A stretch of 64,000 nucleotides of DNA, taken from NCBI GenBank assembly GCA_002382085.1, contig DFZK01000005.1, positions 1 to 64,000 on the forward strand. The letters are read 5' to 3'. A program made the position numbers and the translations under genes. The notes beneath the pieces are model-generated. The model saw only the letters and a list, made by a program, of their open reading frames with translations. It was not told the DNA's origin and searched no databases. This DNA comes from Sulfurospirillum sp. UBA4058 (lineage in GTDB: Bacteria > Campylobacterota > Campylobacteria > Campylobacterales > Sulfurospirillaceae). Position 1 is the first letter of the stretch, and each line of letters opens with the position of its first letter. Of the stretch, positions 17,945 to 26,696 are shown piece after piece.

Positions 17945-18256
17945 TCATAATGTGCGTTGATACGCTTCTTCATAAACATTGAGTTTATCTCGTTCACCAA
18001 TAGCTATAACATAAACTTCAATAAATCCATTGCTATTAATTTTATAAACGATTCTATATTTTTTGTTAAAAATATAAATTTTTCTAAAGCCTTTAAGATC
18101 AATCCCTAGATCAGGTCTGTCATCTAACACTTGACCAAAATATGGATTTGTCTCTAATGTGCGAAGATAACCTTTTACTTCTTCATACGCTTCATCTTCT
18201 ATGATATCCATTAAATCTTGATAAACCTTAGGATGCAGTTTCACACGATAGGGCAT
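17945..18256 (-). CDS. RelE/ParE-family toxin
   Basis: 103 aa with the RelE/ParE fold pattern: YRVKLHPKVYQDLMDI at the start, a central LKGFRKIYIFNKKYRIVYKI beta-hairpin, and a C-terminal basic/hydrophobic strand (EVYVIAIGERDK). Such toxins either cut mRNA on the ribosome or poison gyrase; the branch cannot be decided here. It follows its antitoxin with no gap, and lies at the left end of the island where it would help stabilise the element. Confidence 0.82.
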   Translation of the reverse strand: MPYRVKLHPKVYQDLMDIIEDEAYEEVKGYLRTLETNPYFGQVLDDRPDLGIDLKGFRKIYIFNKKYRIVYKINSNGFIEVYVIAIGERDKLNVYEEAYQRTL

Positions 18257-18574
18257 TTAGTTTACTCTGATTTTTCTATGAGCATCTGTTTTGGCTAGCA
18301 TATCATTAAGGCTTATATAGCTCTCTAGCGGGATATCTTTACGGCCTTCGACGATATGATTAATTTCCATCAATTCTGCTTGATCAGCAATGGATTTTAA
18401 TCGCAAGTATTCATTTAAGTCTATAATGGCAACTTCTGCTTCATTATTTTTTAAAACAATAATTTTTTCAAGTGTTTTATTTTTAATTTGATCGATTAAC
18501 TGTCCTAAACAACGTGAAACTTTTGTTAAAGAGAGTAGTTCATCCGTTGTAACAGTAAATTTATGTGAGAGCAT
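18257..18574 (-). CDS. Phd/YefM-like antitoxin
   Basis: 105 aa, directly upstream of the toxin. The N-terminal part up to KNNEAEVAIIDLNEYLRLKSI has the Phd/YefM pattern of a DNA-binding dimer that closes on its own promoter; the C-terminal half would wrap the toxin. Weak family signal in the first 30 residues; the pairing is the stronger argument. Confidence 0.75.
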   Translation of the reverse strand: MLSHKFTVTTDELLSLTKVSRCLGQLIDQIKNKTLEKIIVLKNNEAEVAIIDLNEYLRLKSIADQAELMEINHIVEGRKDIPLESYISLNDMLAKTDAHRKIRVN

Positions 18575-18735
18575 TATTACTCCTTTTAAAGCTTTTACAT
18601 TATATTACAATAATTTTACATTAAATTCATTGATAAATAACTGTATTTATAAAAATAAAGTGTTTTTTATTAAGTTTATTTCTCAATAATTTAAGGAAAA
18701 AACTATTTTTTTTCTTTTCATCTTTAAGAATACAC

Positions 18736-18767
18736 TTTATTTTTTACATATATATGTGAAAAATAAA
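18736..18767. promoter_or_regulatory. 32-bp operator-like palindrome, copy 1
   Basis: A palindrome centred on ACATATATATGT with arms TTTATTTTT / AAAAATAAA and a single mismatched pair. It lies in the 315-bp gap between the antitoxin gene (minus) and the AlpA-like gene (plus). A similar site with the same centre and outer arms is at 38404-38435. The rest of this gap (18575-18889) is AT-rich with no gene. Confidence 0.55.
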
Positions 18768-18889
18768 CTAATATTTTTTAAGAAATGCCCTATATTTGGA
18801 CTCAGGCAATGAATTTTGAAAGAAGATATAATTTTTCTGTTGTCTAAAAATGTCCAATACTATAAATCTAAATAAAAAGGAATTTATCG

Positions 18890-19066
18890 ATGCATGATAG
18901 ATTATTACGATTTTCTCAAGTTCAAGAAATGGTACCTTTTAGCAGGGCAAAAATATATAACTTGATTAAACAAAAACAATTTCCACGTCAAGTGAAAGTA
19001 GGGGGAAGTAGTCTATGGAAAATGGATGAAATTATTGAGTATATAAATAATTTACAAAACAAATAG
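18890..19066 (+). CDS. AlpA-family DNA-binding regulator / excisionase-like protein
   Basis: 58 aa: a winged helix-turn-helix of the AlpA/Xis type. LLRFSQVQEMVPFSRAKIYN is the helix-turn-helix, FPRQVKVGGSSLWKMDEI the wing, with the usual trailing helix. AAGGA lies 9 nt before the ATG. AlpA-like proteins in P4-type islands switch on integrase expression or act directly as recombination directionality factors; here it is distant from int, so control of the mobilization or replication genes is also possible. Confidence 0.8.
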   Translation: MHDRLLRFSQVQEMVPFSRAKIYNLIKQKQFPRQVKVGGSSLWKMDEIIEYINNLQNK

Positions 19067-19158
19067 CGTTTCCATAAAAGTTTTGCCGACGATCAGGAAA
19101 CGCTAGCACCAACAGAGTTTAGTTGAGGGTGATAATGGAAGTATACCGTGTCATCCTC
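19065..19158 (+). promoter_or_regulatory. Two-hairpin leader before the HTH gene
   Basis: Hairpin 1: AGCGTTTCC (19065-19073) with GGAAACGCT (19096-19104), 22-nt loop. Hairpin 2: GAGGGTGA (19125-19132) with TCATCCTC (19151-19158), one G-U pair. Neither has a T-run, so they look like an untranslated regulatory structure, or replication/partition-type repeats, rather than terminators. Confidence 0.4.
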
Positions 19159-19184
19159 TAATTATCAAATTAAAAGGATGATTT

Positions 19185-19865
19185 ATGTCTATAGAACTTA
19201 TGAATAAAGCTTTCAAAGCTAATTTACCACCTGCTTCAAAGTTACTTCTTATTGCTTTATGTGACTATGCAAATGATGATGGCATTTGTTACCCATCGCT
19301 TAAAACAATTCAATCAAAAGTTAATCTCGGTAAAACAAATATTACTTATATTTTGAAATCATTTGAGCTTTTAAATGTTATTGAGAGAAGTCAAAGAAAA
19401 AGAGAAAATGGAAGCTACACATCAACTATATATACTATTAAAAATATCGACAATATTTCATATGATAAATTTCAAAAAGCCTACCAAGAAGTCAAAAAAT
19501 ACATAAAAAGTTCACTTAGTGAACAATATCCCCAAAATGATGTAGTGAACATGCATGCACACAAAAGTGAACATCTTGAAACATCAACTTCTAATCATCA
19601 TCTAAATCTCTCTTCTAAAAGAGAAGATTTTAATACCTTTAGAAAAAGAATTATTGAGCAATTTAGCGGAAAACCACTAGCACAAGGTGTACCTTCTTTT
19701 CTGAAAGAAACCATTATATCTTTATCAAAAGCAGGGTATTTGCACAATGAGTTTAGTCATCAGGATTTAGATAGATCCGATGCCATTATGGTGTGGAATT
19801 GGCTATATGAAAACCAACATATGTTACTAAATAATGATGCTAAAAACAACATTTCACTAAGTTGA
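19185..19865 (+). CDS. Helix-turn-helix protein, plasmid-replication-like
   Basis: 226 aa. Residues ~1-90 form a winged helix-turn-helix of the HTH_36 type (PPASKLLLIALCDYANDDGICYPSLKTIQSKVNLGKT), common in replication initiators and phage/plasmid regulators. The rest is poorly conserved with a DnaA/RepA-N-like C-terminal helical segment (GYLHNEFSHQDLDRSDAIMVWNWLYENQ). AAAAGGATGA precedes the start. Its place just before oriT and mobC suggests a role in the excised form of the element, but function is inferred only from context. Confidence 0.65.
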   Translation: MSIELMNKAFKANLPPASKLLLIALCDYANDDGICYPSLKTIQSKVNLGKTNITYILKSFELLNVIERSQRKRENGSYTSTIYTIKNIDNISYDKFQKAYQEVKKYIKSSLSEQYPQNDVVNMHAHKSEHLETSTSNHHLNLSSKREDFNTFRKRIIEQFSGKPLAQGVPSFLKETIISLSKAGYLHNEFSHQDLDRSDAIMVWNWLYENQHMLLNNDAKNNISLS

Positions 19866-19969
19866 TTCATTGGGTTATTAAGTAGGGCGAGCCTACTGTT
19901 TGTCTGACGACTAACAGCTCGTTAAGTTGGCTCTGCCCCTTAAGAACCCCGAAAAGCAAAAGGCATAAG
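19866..19969. other. Putative origin of transfer (oriT)
   Basis: A 104-bp gene-free stretch immediately before mobC, the usual location of oriT in ColE1-type modules. It is GC-richer than its surroundings and holds an inverted repeat AGTAGG (19881-19886) / CCTACT (19892-19897), followed by a region with short inverted repeats (CTGTT...AACAG). The nick site itself cannot be assigned by eye. Confidence 0.5.
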
Positions 19970-20257
19970 ATGGCAAAAGCAATCCGCAAAACGATCCGCT
20001 TCACTGAAGATGAATATGTGCTTATCCAACACGAATTGGATAAAGCACATATCTCATTTTCCACTCTGGCACGTTCAGCGATTTTGCGTAAAAAAATCAA
20101 ATTGCCCATTGAACGTGCATTATTATCCGAACTCTCACGAATCGGCAATAATCTTAATCAAATAGCACGATCATGTAATCAAGGTGAAAAGCGTTTAGTG
20201 CTCGCAGAGCTTGTAGCAATAGAGAATGAATTAAAAGAGCTTCGCAATGGTTGTTAA
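19970..20257 (+). CDS. mobC: Mobilization accessory protein MobC
   Basis: 95-aa relaxosome protein. KTIRFTEDEYVLIQHEL is a ribbon-helix-helix-like N-terminus and LSRIGNNLNQIARSCNQG is the hallmark of the MobC family (RIGNNLNQIAR). It would bind oriT and help the relaxase melt the nick site. The end overlaps the mobA start by 11 bp. Confidence 0.88.
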   Translation: MAKAIRKTIRFTEDEYVLIQHELDKAHISFSTLARSAILRKKIKLPIERALLSELSRIGNNLNQIARSCNQGEKRLVLAELVAIENELKELRNGC

Positions 20258-21692
20258 ATTTTTTGCAAATAAAAAAGGTGGATCTGAACGAGCCATTGAT
20301 TATCTTCTCAATGAGCGTGAAATGCAAAGAACGGCGCGTACACTGCAAGGTGATCCTAGTATAACACGTAAAATCATACAATCGATTATTACTCGTAAAC
20401 AAAAAGTTTGTGTGGGATGTTTGAGCTTTGAAGAATCAAACATTCCAGAAGATGACAAATACATTCTGATGGATGAATTTGAGCAAATGCTATTACCAAT
20501 GATGCAAGGACGATATAACATCTTGTGGGTGGAGCATACTGATAAAGGAAGATTAGAACTTAACTTTATCATACCAAAAGTTGACTTGCCTACAGGAAAA
20601 GCACTCAATCCTTATTACCACAAAGCAGATGTAACACGTAAAGAACTTTTTGAAGATAAATGGAATTTGATCAAAGGTTATTCTAGTGCCAAAGATCCTA
20701 GTAAAGCAAGAACGCTCAATACATCCACGAAGCAACACTATCTCTCTAAAGATTACAATGAGCTTGATGCACTATTGCATCAACTTGTTGCAGATGGAAT
20801 AATTAAAAATAGAGATCATCTGATTGAAACACTCGAAGAGCATGCGGAAGTAACACGTATTTCGTATGAATCAATCAGTGTCAAACTTCCAGAATATAAA
20901 AAAGCCAAACGACTTAAAGGAGGTATTTATGCCCAAGAATTTACAAGCCTTGGAAGCCTTAGCACAATCAGCCAAGGAGCAAGAGAGGCAATTGAACACT
21001 ACAATCATCGAGATACACAAGCAGAGCTTAAATCAGTTGAGAAACAACTTGATGAACATATACGCTACAAAGCTGAACAGCTTAGAAAAGAGTATCACAA
21101 CAGAGTTGTCCAAGATCATACATCAACGATTGAGAGTCAAAAACACCCTGCTGATAATCTCATACATGATAACCACAGCAATCATCAGCATCGCTCCACT
21201 ATGGTACTTAATGAGCCAAGAAATCAAATCTCTTCAGATGTGGCAAGTTCCACAAGAGATGCGTTACGAGGACAAAAACGGCAAATTTATCGTGAATCAA
21301 AAAGATCCGTGGACATACAACAACAAAATAGCCGATCCAGATCAAAAGATTATCAAGATAAGGAATTAAACAATGACTGCCTTGGAGAGACAACTCTTAG
21401 AAGAGTTAGAGAAGAGCGAGCAGAACAGCAAAGAGCTTTACAACTCCTTGAGACACAGAGAGAAACTGTATACCGAAAAGCTGGAAGTTGTTACCTCAAA
21501 ATTCATGGAAGAAACAACACGGATGAGGCAAATGTACGAAGCTTCACTCAACGCATCGCAAGTGGATATGCACGAATTAAAACAGTTCTTAGAAGAATTT
21601 ACGGGAAGATTGGATTCAGTCTATCTAAATTGATTATGGAAGCAAAAGGTAAAGCTACTAAAGAAAAAAGAAGTGGAAGATGTAAAGTTTAG
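20247..21692 (+). CDS. mobA: ColE1-type (MOB-HEN) relaxase
   Basis: 481-aa mobilization nuclease. MVVKFFANKKGGSERAIDYLL and LQGDP match the MbeA N-terminus; LWVEHTDKGRLELNFIIP is the HxxxxxxxExN signature of the HEN subgroup, which uses His-Glu-Asn instead of three histidines. It nicks oriT and pilots the strand to a recipient. The C-terminal half (from about residue 220) is low-complexity and polar, which is expected because two other genes, mobB and mobD, are read from the same DNA in another frame. Confidence 0.9.
   Translation: MVVKFFANKKGGSERAIDYLLNEREMQRTARTLQGDPSITRKIIQSIITRKQKVCVGCLSFEESNIPEDDKYILMDEFEQMLLPMMQGRYNILWVEHTDKGRLELNFIIPKVDLPTGKALNPYYHKADVTRKELFEDKWNLIKGYSSAKDPSKARTLNTSTKQHYLSKDYNELDALLHQLVADGIIKNRDHLIETLEEHAEVTRISYESISVKLPEYKKAKRLKGGIYAQEFTSLGSLSTISQGAREAIEHYNHRDTQAELKSVEKQLDEHIRYKAEQLRKEYHNRVVQDHTSTIESQKHPADNLIHDNHSNHQHRSTMVLNEPRNQISSDVASSTRDALRGQKRQIYRESKRSVDIQQQNSRSRSKDYQDKELNNDCLGETTLRRVREERAEQQRALQLLETQRETVYRKAGSCYLKIHGRNNTDEANVRSFTQRIASGYARIKTVLRRIYGKIGFSLSKLIMEAKGKATKEKRSGRCKV
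20929..21369 (+). CDS. mobB: MobB-like membrane protein nested in mobA
   Basis: 146 aa in a different frame inside mobA. The start MPKNLQALEALAQSAKEQER is preceded by AAAGGAGGT (20916-20924), the strongest ribosome site in the region, which decides this start over an upstream ATG. An amphipathic, coiled-coil-like N-terminus is followed by one membrane helix (about residues 78-100, LLIISYMITTAIISIAPLWYLMS). The arrangement is that of ColE1 mbeB, whose product links the relaxosome to the coupling protein. Confidence 0.75.
   Translation: MPKNLQALEALAQSAKEQERQLNTTIIEIHKQSLNQLRNNLMNIYATKLNSLEKSITTELSKIIHQRLRVKNTLLIISYMITTAIISIAPLWYLMSQEIKSLQMWQVPQEMRYEDKNGKFIVNQKDPWTYNNKIADPDQKIIKIRN
21373..21633 (+). 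CDS. mobD: MobD-like coiled-coil protein nested in mobA
   Basis: 86-aa, strongly helical. MTALERQLLEELEKSE resembles the MbeD/MobD N-terminus. AAGGA lies 8 nt before the ATG, and the gene follows mobB by 3 bp, all inside mobA. MbeD in ColE1 is involved in entry exclusion or mobilization. The region downstream (21693-21805) holds only AT-rich promoter-like sequence. Confidence 0.68.
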   Translation: MTALERQLLEELEKSEQNSKELYNSLRHREKLYTEKLEVVTSKFMEETTRMRQMYEASLNASQVDMHELKQFLEEFTGRLDSVYLN

Positions 21693-21805
21693 AGATAATT
21701 TATTATTGTTTAGACAGCTATATAAACGCTTTGAGCTTTTATAAATATTATTTAGAATAAGATAGATACTAAATTTTATTTATCTCATGAAGCATAGAGC
21801 TAAAA

Positions 21806-24800
21806 ATGTTAATTGACAACAAAAAAAATGGTAAAGTTGGAGATATTCTCAAAGAGCATATTGAAAAAAATTGTTCTCTTTCTATTGTTTCATCGTATTT
21901 TACGATTTATGCTTATGAATCTTTAAAGAAAGAGCTTTCCAAAGTTGATGAAGTCAAACTTCTTTTCAGCGCGCCTTTTAGTTCCCCTCAAAGCCTTGCA
22001 TCTTCAAATTTATCAGGCGAAAAAGAAGAGAGCAAATACAAAAACAACCTTCAACATGTCAAAATTGCCAAAGAGTGTGCCACGTGGTTTCAAGAAAAAG
22101 TCAAAGCCAAAGAGGTAAAAATGGCTGGCATTTTGCCTTTCAATATGTTTCATGCCCACAATGCCTCTGGTGATATTGCCATCCAAGGAAGCTCAAACTT
22201 TTCGACAACAGGACTTGGCTACACCTATTCAAATGCTTTTCATATGAACACATTGCTTACGGATACTTCTGCTACCAATGATTTTTTAGCCACGTTCAAC
22301 GAAGTATGGAAAAACGATGCTATTGTTTCAGATATAAAAAAAGAAGTCTTAGCCAAGATTGAAGATATTTACTCTAACAAGTCCCCAGAATTTCTTTATT
22401 TTTTTACACTCTATCACATCTTTAAAGACTTCATTGGCGAATTAGATGAAGAGAAAATCATCCGCACCAAAACAGGCTTTAAAAATACCCTCGTGTGGAA
22501 TAAGCTTTACAACTTCCAAAGAGATGGCGTTTTAGGGGCTATTGATAAACTTGAAAAATACAATGGATGTATCATTGCTGATAGTGTTGGACTTGGTAAA
22601 ACTTTTGAAGCCCTTGCCATTATCAAATACTATGAACTAAGAAACGATAGAGTTTTAGTGCTATGCCCTAAAAAACTACGTGATAACTGGACACTCTACA
22701 CCATCAATGACACACGAAATATTCTCTCTGCCGATAGATTTAATTACGATGTTCTCAATCACACAGACTTAACACGCGAACAAGGTATGAGTGGAGAGAT
22801 AAACCTTGCCACGATCAACTGGGCAAATTATGATTTAATTGTTATTGACGAATCTCACAATTTTAGAAACACCAGCACCAACAAACGAACAAGTAAATCA
22901 CGCTATGCCAAACTCTTAGAAGATGTTTTACAAAAAGGTGTCAAAACCAAAGTCCTAATGCTCTCTGCAACCCCTGTCAATAACCGCCTCAATGACTTAA
23001 AAAATCAATTGGCATTTATCACTGAGGGCAATGATGCAGCATTTCAAGACAATGGCATCAATAGTGTAGAAAACACCCTAAGAAGAGCCCAATCAAAATT
23101 CAATGTGTGGCTAAAACTTGATGAAGAAAATAGAACCACCGATAAATTGATGAACCTTTTAAACTTTGATTATTTCAAATTGCTTGATTTAGTGACGATT
23201 GCAAGAAGCCGAAAACACATAGAAAAGTATTATGATATTACCGCTATTGGCAAGTTTCCAGAACGAAACAAACCTATCAATATCAAATCCGACATTGATG
23301 TAGAGAACAATTTTCCACCCCTTATCGAAATCAATAAAACCATCCGAAAACTCACTCTATGTGCCTATTCACCCCTCAAATATGTTTTACCTCATAGACG
23401 AGAAGAGTACGATAAAAAGTATGATATTCAAGTAGGCAGTGGTGTCTTTAAACAAGTGGATCGTGAACAAAGTTTGATTCACCTTATGCGTGTCAATCTT
23501 TTAAAGCGTATGGAAAGCTCTATTAACTCTTTTGCATTAACCGTTAAAAAATTGCTTGACCGAAATGAAACCCTCATAGCACTTCTTGAAAAACAAAGTG
23601 AAAGTTTTGTTGAAGACATGAGCATTATGGATGTTGATATTGAGTCTGAGGAGTATGCTTCACAACTCATAGGCAACAAAGTCAAAGTGCTTATTGGAGA
23701 TATTGACCAAATCAAATGGAAACAAGATTTGGAAAATGACATCTACAAATTAAGAGAGCTACTCAGTATCGCCCATGAGATAGATGCTTTGCGCGATGAA
23801 AAGCTGCAAACACTTAAACAGACCATCAAGCACAAAATAGATAACCCTCTCAATGCTCTCAATAAAAAAGTCATTGTCTTTACCGCCTTTGCCGATACAG
23901 CCGAATACCTTTACAACCATATCGCTTCATGGGCAAAAGAAGAGCTTGGCATTCATAGTGCCATAGTCACAGGGAGTGGAAGCAATAAAACAACATTAAC
24001 CACCAAAAATCAAGACCTAAGCTCCATCCTGACCAACTTCTCACCCCTTTCAAAAGAACGCGATAAAACCTCTATCAAAGAGCACCAAGAGATAGATATT
24101 TTGATAGCAACCGATGTCATTAGCGAAGGACAAAATCTTCAAGATTGTGACTATCTTGTGAACTATGATATTCACTGGAACCCTGTTAGAATCATTCAAC
24201 GATTTGGACGCATTGACCGCCTTGGCTCAAAAAATGAGAACATCCAGCTTGTCAATTTCTGGCCAAATATGGAACTTGACGAATACATCAACTTAGAAAG
24301 CCGTGTGAGTGGCAGAATGGTATTACTCGATGTATCGGCAACGGGTGAGGAGAACATCATCGATGCGTCTGAAAAAGAGATGAACGACCTTGGTTATCGT
24401 GCTAAACAACTCAAAGAGCTTCAAGAAAATGTCATAGACCTCGAAGATGTCAGTGGTGGCGTTTCTATCACCGATCTTACACTCAATGATTTTCGCATGA
24501 ACCTCATGGAGTATCTTAAAGAGAATGAGCAAAAATTAGCCCAAATGCCTCTTGGCATTCACAGTGTCGTAAAAAGTGACAATGAATTTTTAAAAGAAGC
24601 TATCGGCAAAGGAACACTCTTTTGTTTAAAATACCTCAAAAATGACAAACAACAAGAGGGACATTACTCTTTAGAGCCATACTATTTGATTTTTATGGGT
24701 GAAAACAACGAAGTCAAACTTGGCTTCTCTAACGCCAAACAAATTTTAGATACCTACAAAAAACTTTGCCTTGGTGAAAAGCATGGTATTCAAGAAGCCA

Positions 24801-25006
24801 TTGCACTTCTTGAAGCCAAAACAAAAAATTACAACGATATGAGCTTTTATGTAGCGCAATTAGAAAGTGCCATTGAAAGCATTGTGGGCAAAAAAGAAGA
24901 AGTGGGTTTGGACTCCTTGTTTAGTAGAGGTGGCACAAACATCACCGCACAAAGTTTAGCTTCCAAAGAGGAGTTTGAACTTATCTCTTACTTGGTGATT
25001 GAATGA
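21806..25006 (+). CDS. PLD-domain SNF2-family helicase (defence)
   Basis: 1066 aa. An N-terminal phospholipase-D-like domain (about 1-190) has HAHNASGD (His116, His118, Asp123) followed by GSSNFS: the HxKxxxxD motif with Lys replaced by His. The SNF2/RapA-type motor follows: ADSVGLGKTFEA (Walker A, about 258-269), VIDESHNF (DExx), LSATPVNN, and the C-terminal ATDVISEGQNLQDCDYLV and RIIQRFGRIDRLGS motifs. First gene of a nine-gene plus-strand operon; its stop overlaps the DUF4391 gene start (ATGA). PLD-helicases with DUF4391 proteins occur beside type III-like modification genes. It resembles DISARM DrmD/DrmC in parts, but no DUF1998 protein is present. Confidence 0.85.
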   Translation: MLIDNKKNGKVGDILKEHIEKNCSLSIVSSYFTIYAYESLKKELSKVDEVKLLFSAPFSSPQSLASSNLSGEKEESKYKNNLQHVKIAKECATWFQEKVKAKEVKMAGILPFNMFHAHNASGDIAIQGSSNFSTTGLGYTYSNAFHMNTLLTDTSATNDFLATFNEVWKNDAIVSDIKKEVLAKIEDIYSNKSPEFLYFFTLYHIFKDFIGELDEEKIIRTKTGFKNTLVWNKLYNFQRDGVLGAIDKLEKYNGCIIADSVGLGKTFEALAIIKYYELRNDRVLVLCPKKLRDNWTLYTINDTRNILSADRFNYDVLNHTDLTREQGMSGEINLATINWANYDLIVIDESHNFRNTSTNKRTSKSRYAKLLEDVLQKGVKTKVLMLSATPVNNRLNDLKNQLAFITEGNDAAFQDNGINSVENTLRRAQSKFNVWLKLDEENRTTDKLMNLLNFDYFKLLDLVTIARSRKHIEKYYDITAIGKFPERNKPINIKSDIDVENNFPPLIEINKTIRKLTLCAYSPLKYVLPHRREEYDKKYDIQVGSGVFKQVDREQSLIHLMRVNLLKRMESSINSFALTVKKLLDRNETLIALLEKQSESFVEDMSIMDVDIESEEYASQLIGNKVKVLIGDIDQIKWKQDLENDIYKLRELLSIAHEIDALRDEKLQTLKQTIKHKIDNPLNALNKKVIVFTAFADTAEYLYNHIASWAKEELGIHSAIVTGSGSNKTTLTTKNQDLSSILTNFSPLSKERDKTSIKEHQEIDILIATDVISEGQNLQDCDYLVNYDIHWNPVRIIQRFGRIDRLGSKNENIQLVNFWPNMELDEYINLESRVSGRMVLLDVSATGEENIIDASEKEMNDLGYRAKQLKELQENVIDLEDVSGGVSITDLTLNDFRMNLMEYLKENEQKLAQMPLGIHSVVKSDNEFLKEAIGKGTLFCLKYLKNDKQQEGHYSLEPYYLIFMGENNEVKLGFSNAKQILDTYKKLCLGEKHGIQEAIALLEAKTKNYNDMSFYVAQLESAIESIVGKKEEVGLDSLFSRGGTNITAQSLASKEEFELISYLVIE

Positions 25007-25737
25007 GCAAAAGTATTTTAGAGTATCTTGCTTTGCCCAAAAGTTGCTGCATTGAACGCAAGCTCTACAAAAAGCAGTTTATCGAAAACTTCTCATTAAA
25101 CATTCATGAGCGAAAAGTGTTAAGTGAGTATGTGCAAAGCATCACCTTAGAGTACCTTCTCAATCAAAATACCATCAACATCCCACCTTTTTCAAATGAT
25201 GAGATAGACTATACCGAAGTAGCCTTTGTGAGTGTCGAAATCACCTCGCAAGACAAGCTAAAAACCCTCTCCAAAATCATACAATACATACCATACCCAC
25301 TGATCGTCATCTTTACATGCAAAGAGTCCTGCTGCATCAACCTTTCCAACAAGCGCATCAACAAACAAGACAACACAAAACTCTTTGTAGAAGAGGAGTA
25401 TTTCACCCATTGGCTCAATCTTGAAAACCTTACAGCTATTGAAAAAGAGTTTTTAGAAAGCTTACATGTAAAAGAACACCCTTTTACAGATTTGTACGCG
25501 TTTTATAAGAGCTATTTAGATAAAATTTTAGCGCTCAATGCCTCGAAGTTTAGCGGTAATTTACATGTAAAAGCGACAACCGAAGCATCACTCAAAGAGA
25601 TACAAGCATTACATGTAAAGATAAATGAACTCAAAAGCAAGCTCAAAAAAGAGACTGTTTTCAATGCCAAAGTAGCGTTAAACATTGAGATAAAAAAGAT
25701 AAATGACACGATAGAAAAGTTGAAAGGTACTTTGTGA
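25003..25737 (+). CDS. DUF4391-family protein
   Basis: 244 aa. The N-terminal LALPKSCCIERKLYKKQFIEN and the middle VSVEITSQDKLKTLSKIIQYIPYPLIVIFTCKE match the DUF4391 pattern; the C-terminal 60 residues are coiled coil (ALHVKINELKSKLKK). The family has no proven biochemical role and is found next to defence helicases and methyltransferases. It overlaps both neighbours by 4 bp. Three TTACATGTAA palindromes lie in its 3' third and encode LHVK each time. Confidence 0.75.
   Translation: MSKSILEYLALPKSCCIERKLYKKQFIENFSLNIHERKVLSEYVQSITLEYLLNQNTINIPPFSNDEIDYTEVAFVSVEITSQDKLKTLSKIIQYIPYPLIVIFTCKESCCINLSNKRINKQDNTKLFVEEEYFTHWLNLENLTAIEKEFLESLHVKEHPFTDLYAFYKSYLDKILALNASKFSGNLHVKATTEASLKEIQALHVKINELKSKLKKETVFNAKVALNIEIKKINDTIEKLKGTL
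25462..25618. repeat. Three copies of the palindrome TTACATGTAA within 157 bp
   Basis: Exact copies at 25462-25471, 25561-25570 and 25609-25618, all in the same reading phase of the DUF4391 gene. This is the densest cluster of the window-wide repeated word. Confidence 0.8.
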
Positions 25738-26696
25738 AATATGTCTATAAAAAATTAACGATTGATAGCTATTTAGCATCTTTATATCATGATGGATTTA
25801 AACATTCCAGCAAGCATTCAGAAGAAGAGCTTAAAAATATCATTCTAAATATAGGCATTTTTAAGTTTAAAGGCTATGTTAAAGCATTTCGAACGAATGT
25901 TTCAAGCTACTCTATGGATGATATTTTAGATGTATATTATGCCGATAGAGAAGTTGCACTCAATATGTTTCGACTCTCTTCACAAGTAGAAATTAAATTC
26001 AAATCTATACTTATCGAAGTAGCCTATTCATTAACTGACAATCCATTTTTCTATCTCATAAAAGAAAATTACAATGAAATAGGCTTTTCAATTAAAGGTG
26101 AAGCAATATCAGATTGGGAAGTTAAAACACCACATCCTCAACAAAAAACTGAGATATATCAATATTATCAAGATTATTATTTGGGTCGCTATGATTTTGA
26201 GAGCAATAAAGAATTTTACTTAAAAGACAAAGAACTTCTAAACTTTGGAAATACAAAAACTATTAATTATCCACCGTTTCATTATTTTGTAGAAAATATG
26301 ACACTTGGTGCCTTGATTTCTATACTTTCACATCTCATAATAGATGGGCAAAGTATCCTGAAACTGATTGCCGCAGAATTTAAAATGTATGATTCACAAG
26401 TATTTTTAAACTACCTATTAAGGCTTAAAGAGCTTAGAAACAGATGTGCCCACAATGGAAGGATTTTCAATCGAAATTATAGAGGCGTCAAAGCACATGG
26501 CAAACATAAAGAATTTAGAAAAATTATCTATGAGCACAAATTGATTGATGTGTACTATGCCTTTTGCTGGTTGCTAAATGGTAAAAACAAATTTGAGACA
26601 ACTGAAAAACTCATTGAAGCATTTACAAATGAAATTTTTAGGGATTGTGAGACAAATACAAAAGATTTGATGGTAAATATAATGAGGACAAGGTAA
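25734..26696 (+). CDS. Abi-family (AbiD/F, HEPN) abortive-infection protein
   Basis: 320 aa of the Abi_2 family. KLTIDSYLASLYHDGF is typical of the N-terminus; LKELRNRCAHNGRIFN contains the RxxxxH ribonuclease motif (RNRCAH) of HEPN domains. Such proteins act as toxins that cut RNA upon phage infection. It overlaps the DUF4391 gene by 4 bp but is separated from mod by 180 bp, the only large gap in the operon, so it may have joined the operon later. Confidence 0.85.
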   Translation: MKYVYKKLTIDSYLASLYHDGFKHSSKHSEEELKNIILNIGIFKFKGYVKAFRTNVSSYSMDDILDVYYADREVALNMFRLSSQVEIKFKSILIEVAYSLTDNPFFYLIKENYNEIGFSIKGEAISDWEVKTPHPQQKTEIYQYYQDYYLGRYDFESNKEFYLKDKELLNFGNTKTINYPPFHYFVENMTLGALISILSHLIIDGQSILKLIAAEFKMYDSQVFLNYLLRLKELRNRCAHNGRIFNRNYRGVKAHGKHKEFRKIIYEHKLIDVYYAFCWLLNGKNKFETTEKLIEAFTNEIFRDCETNTKDLMVNIMRTR

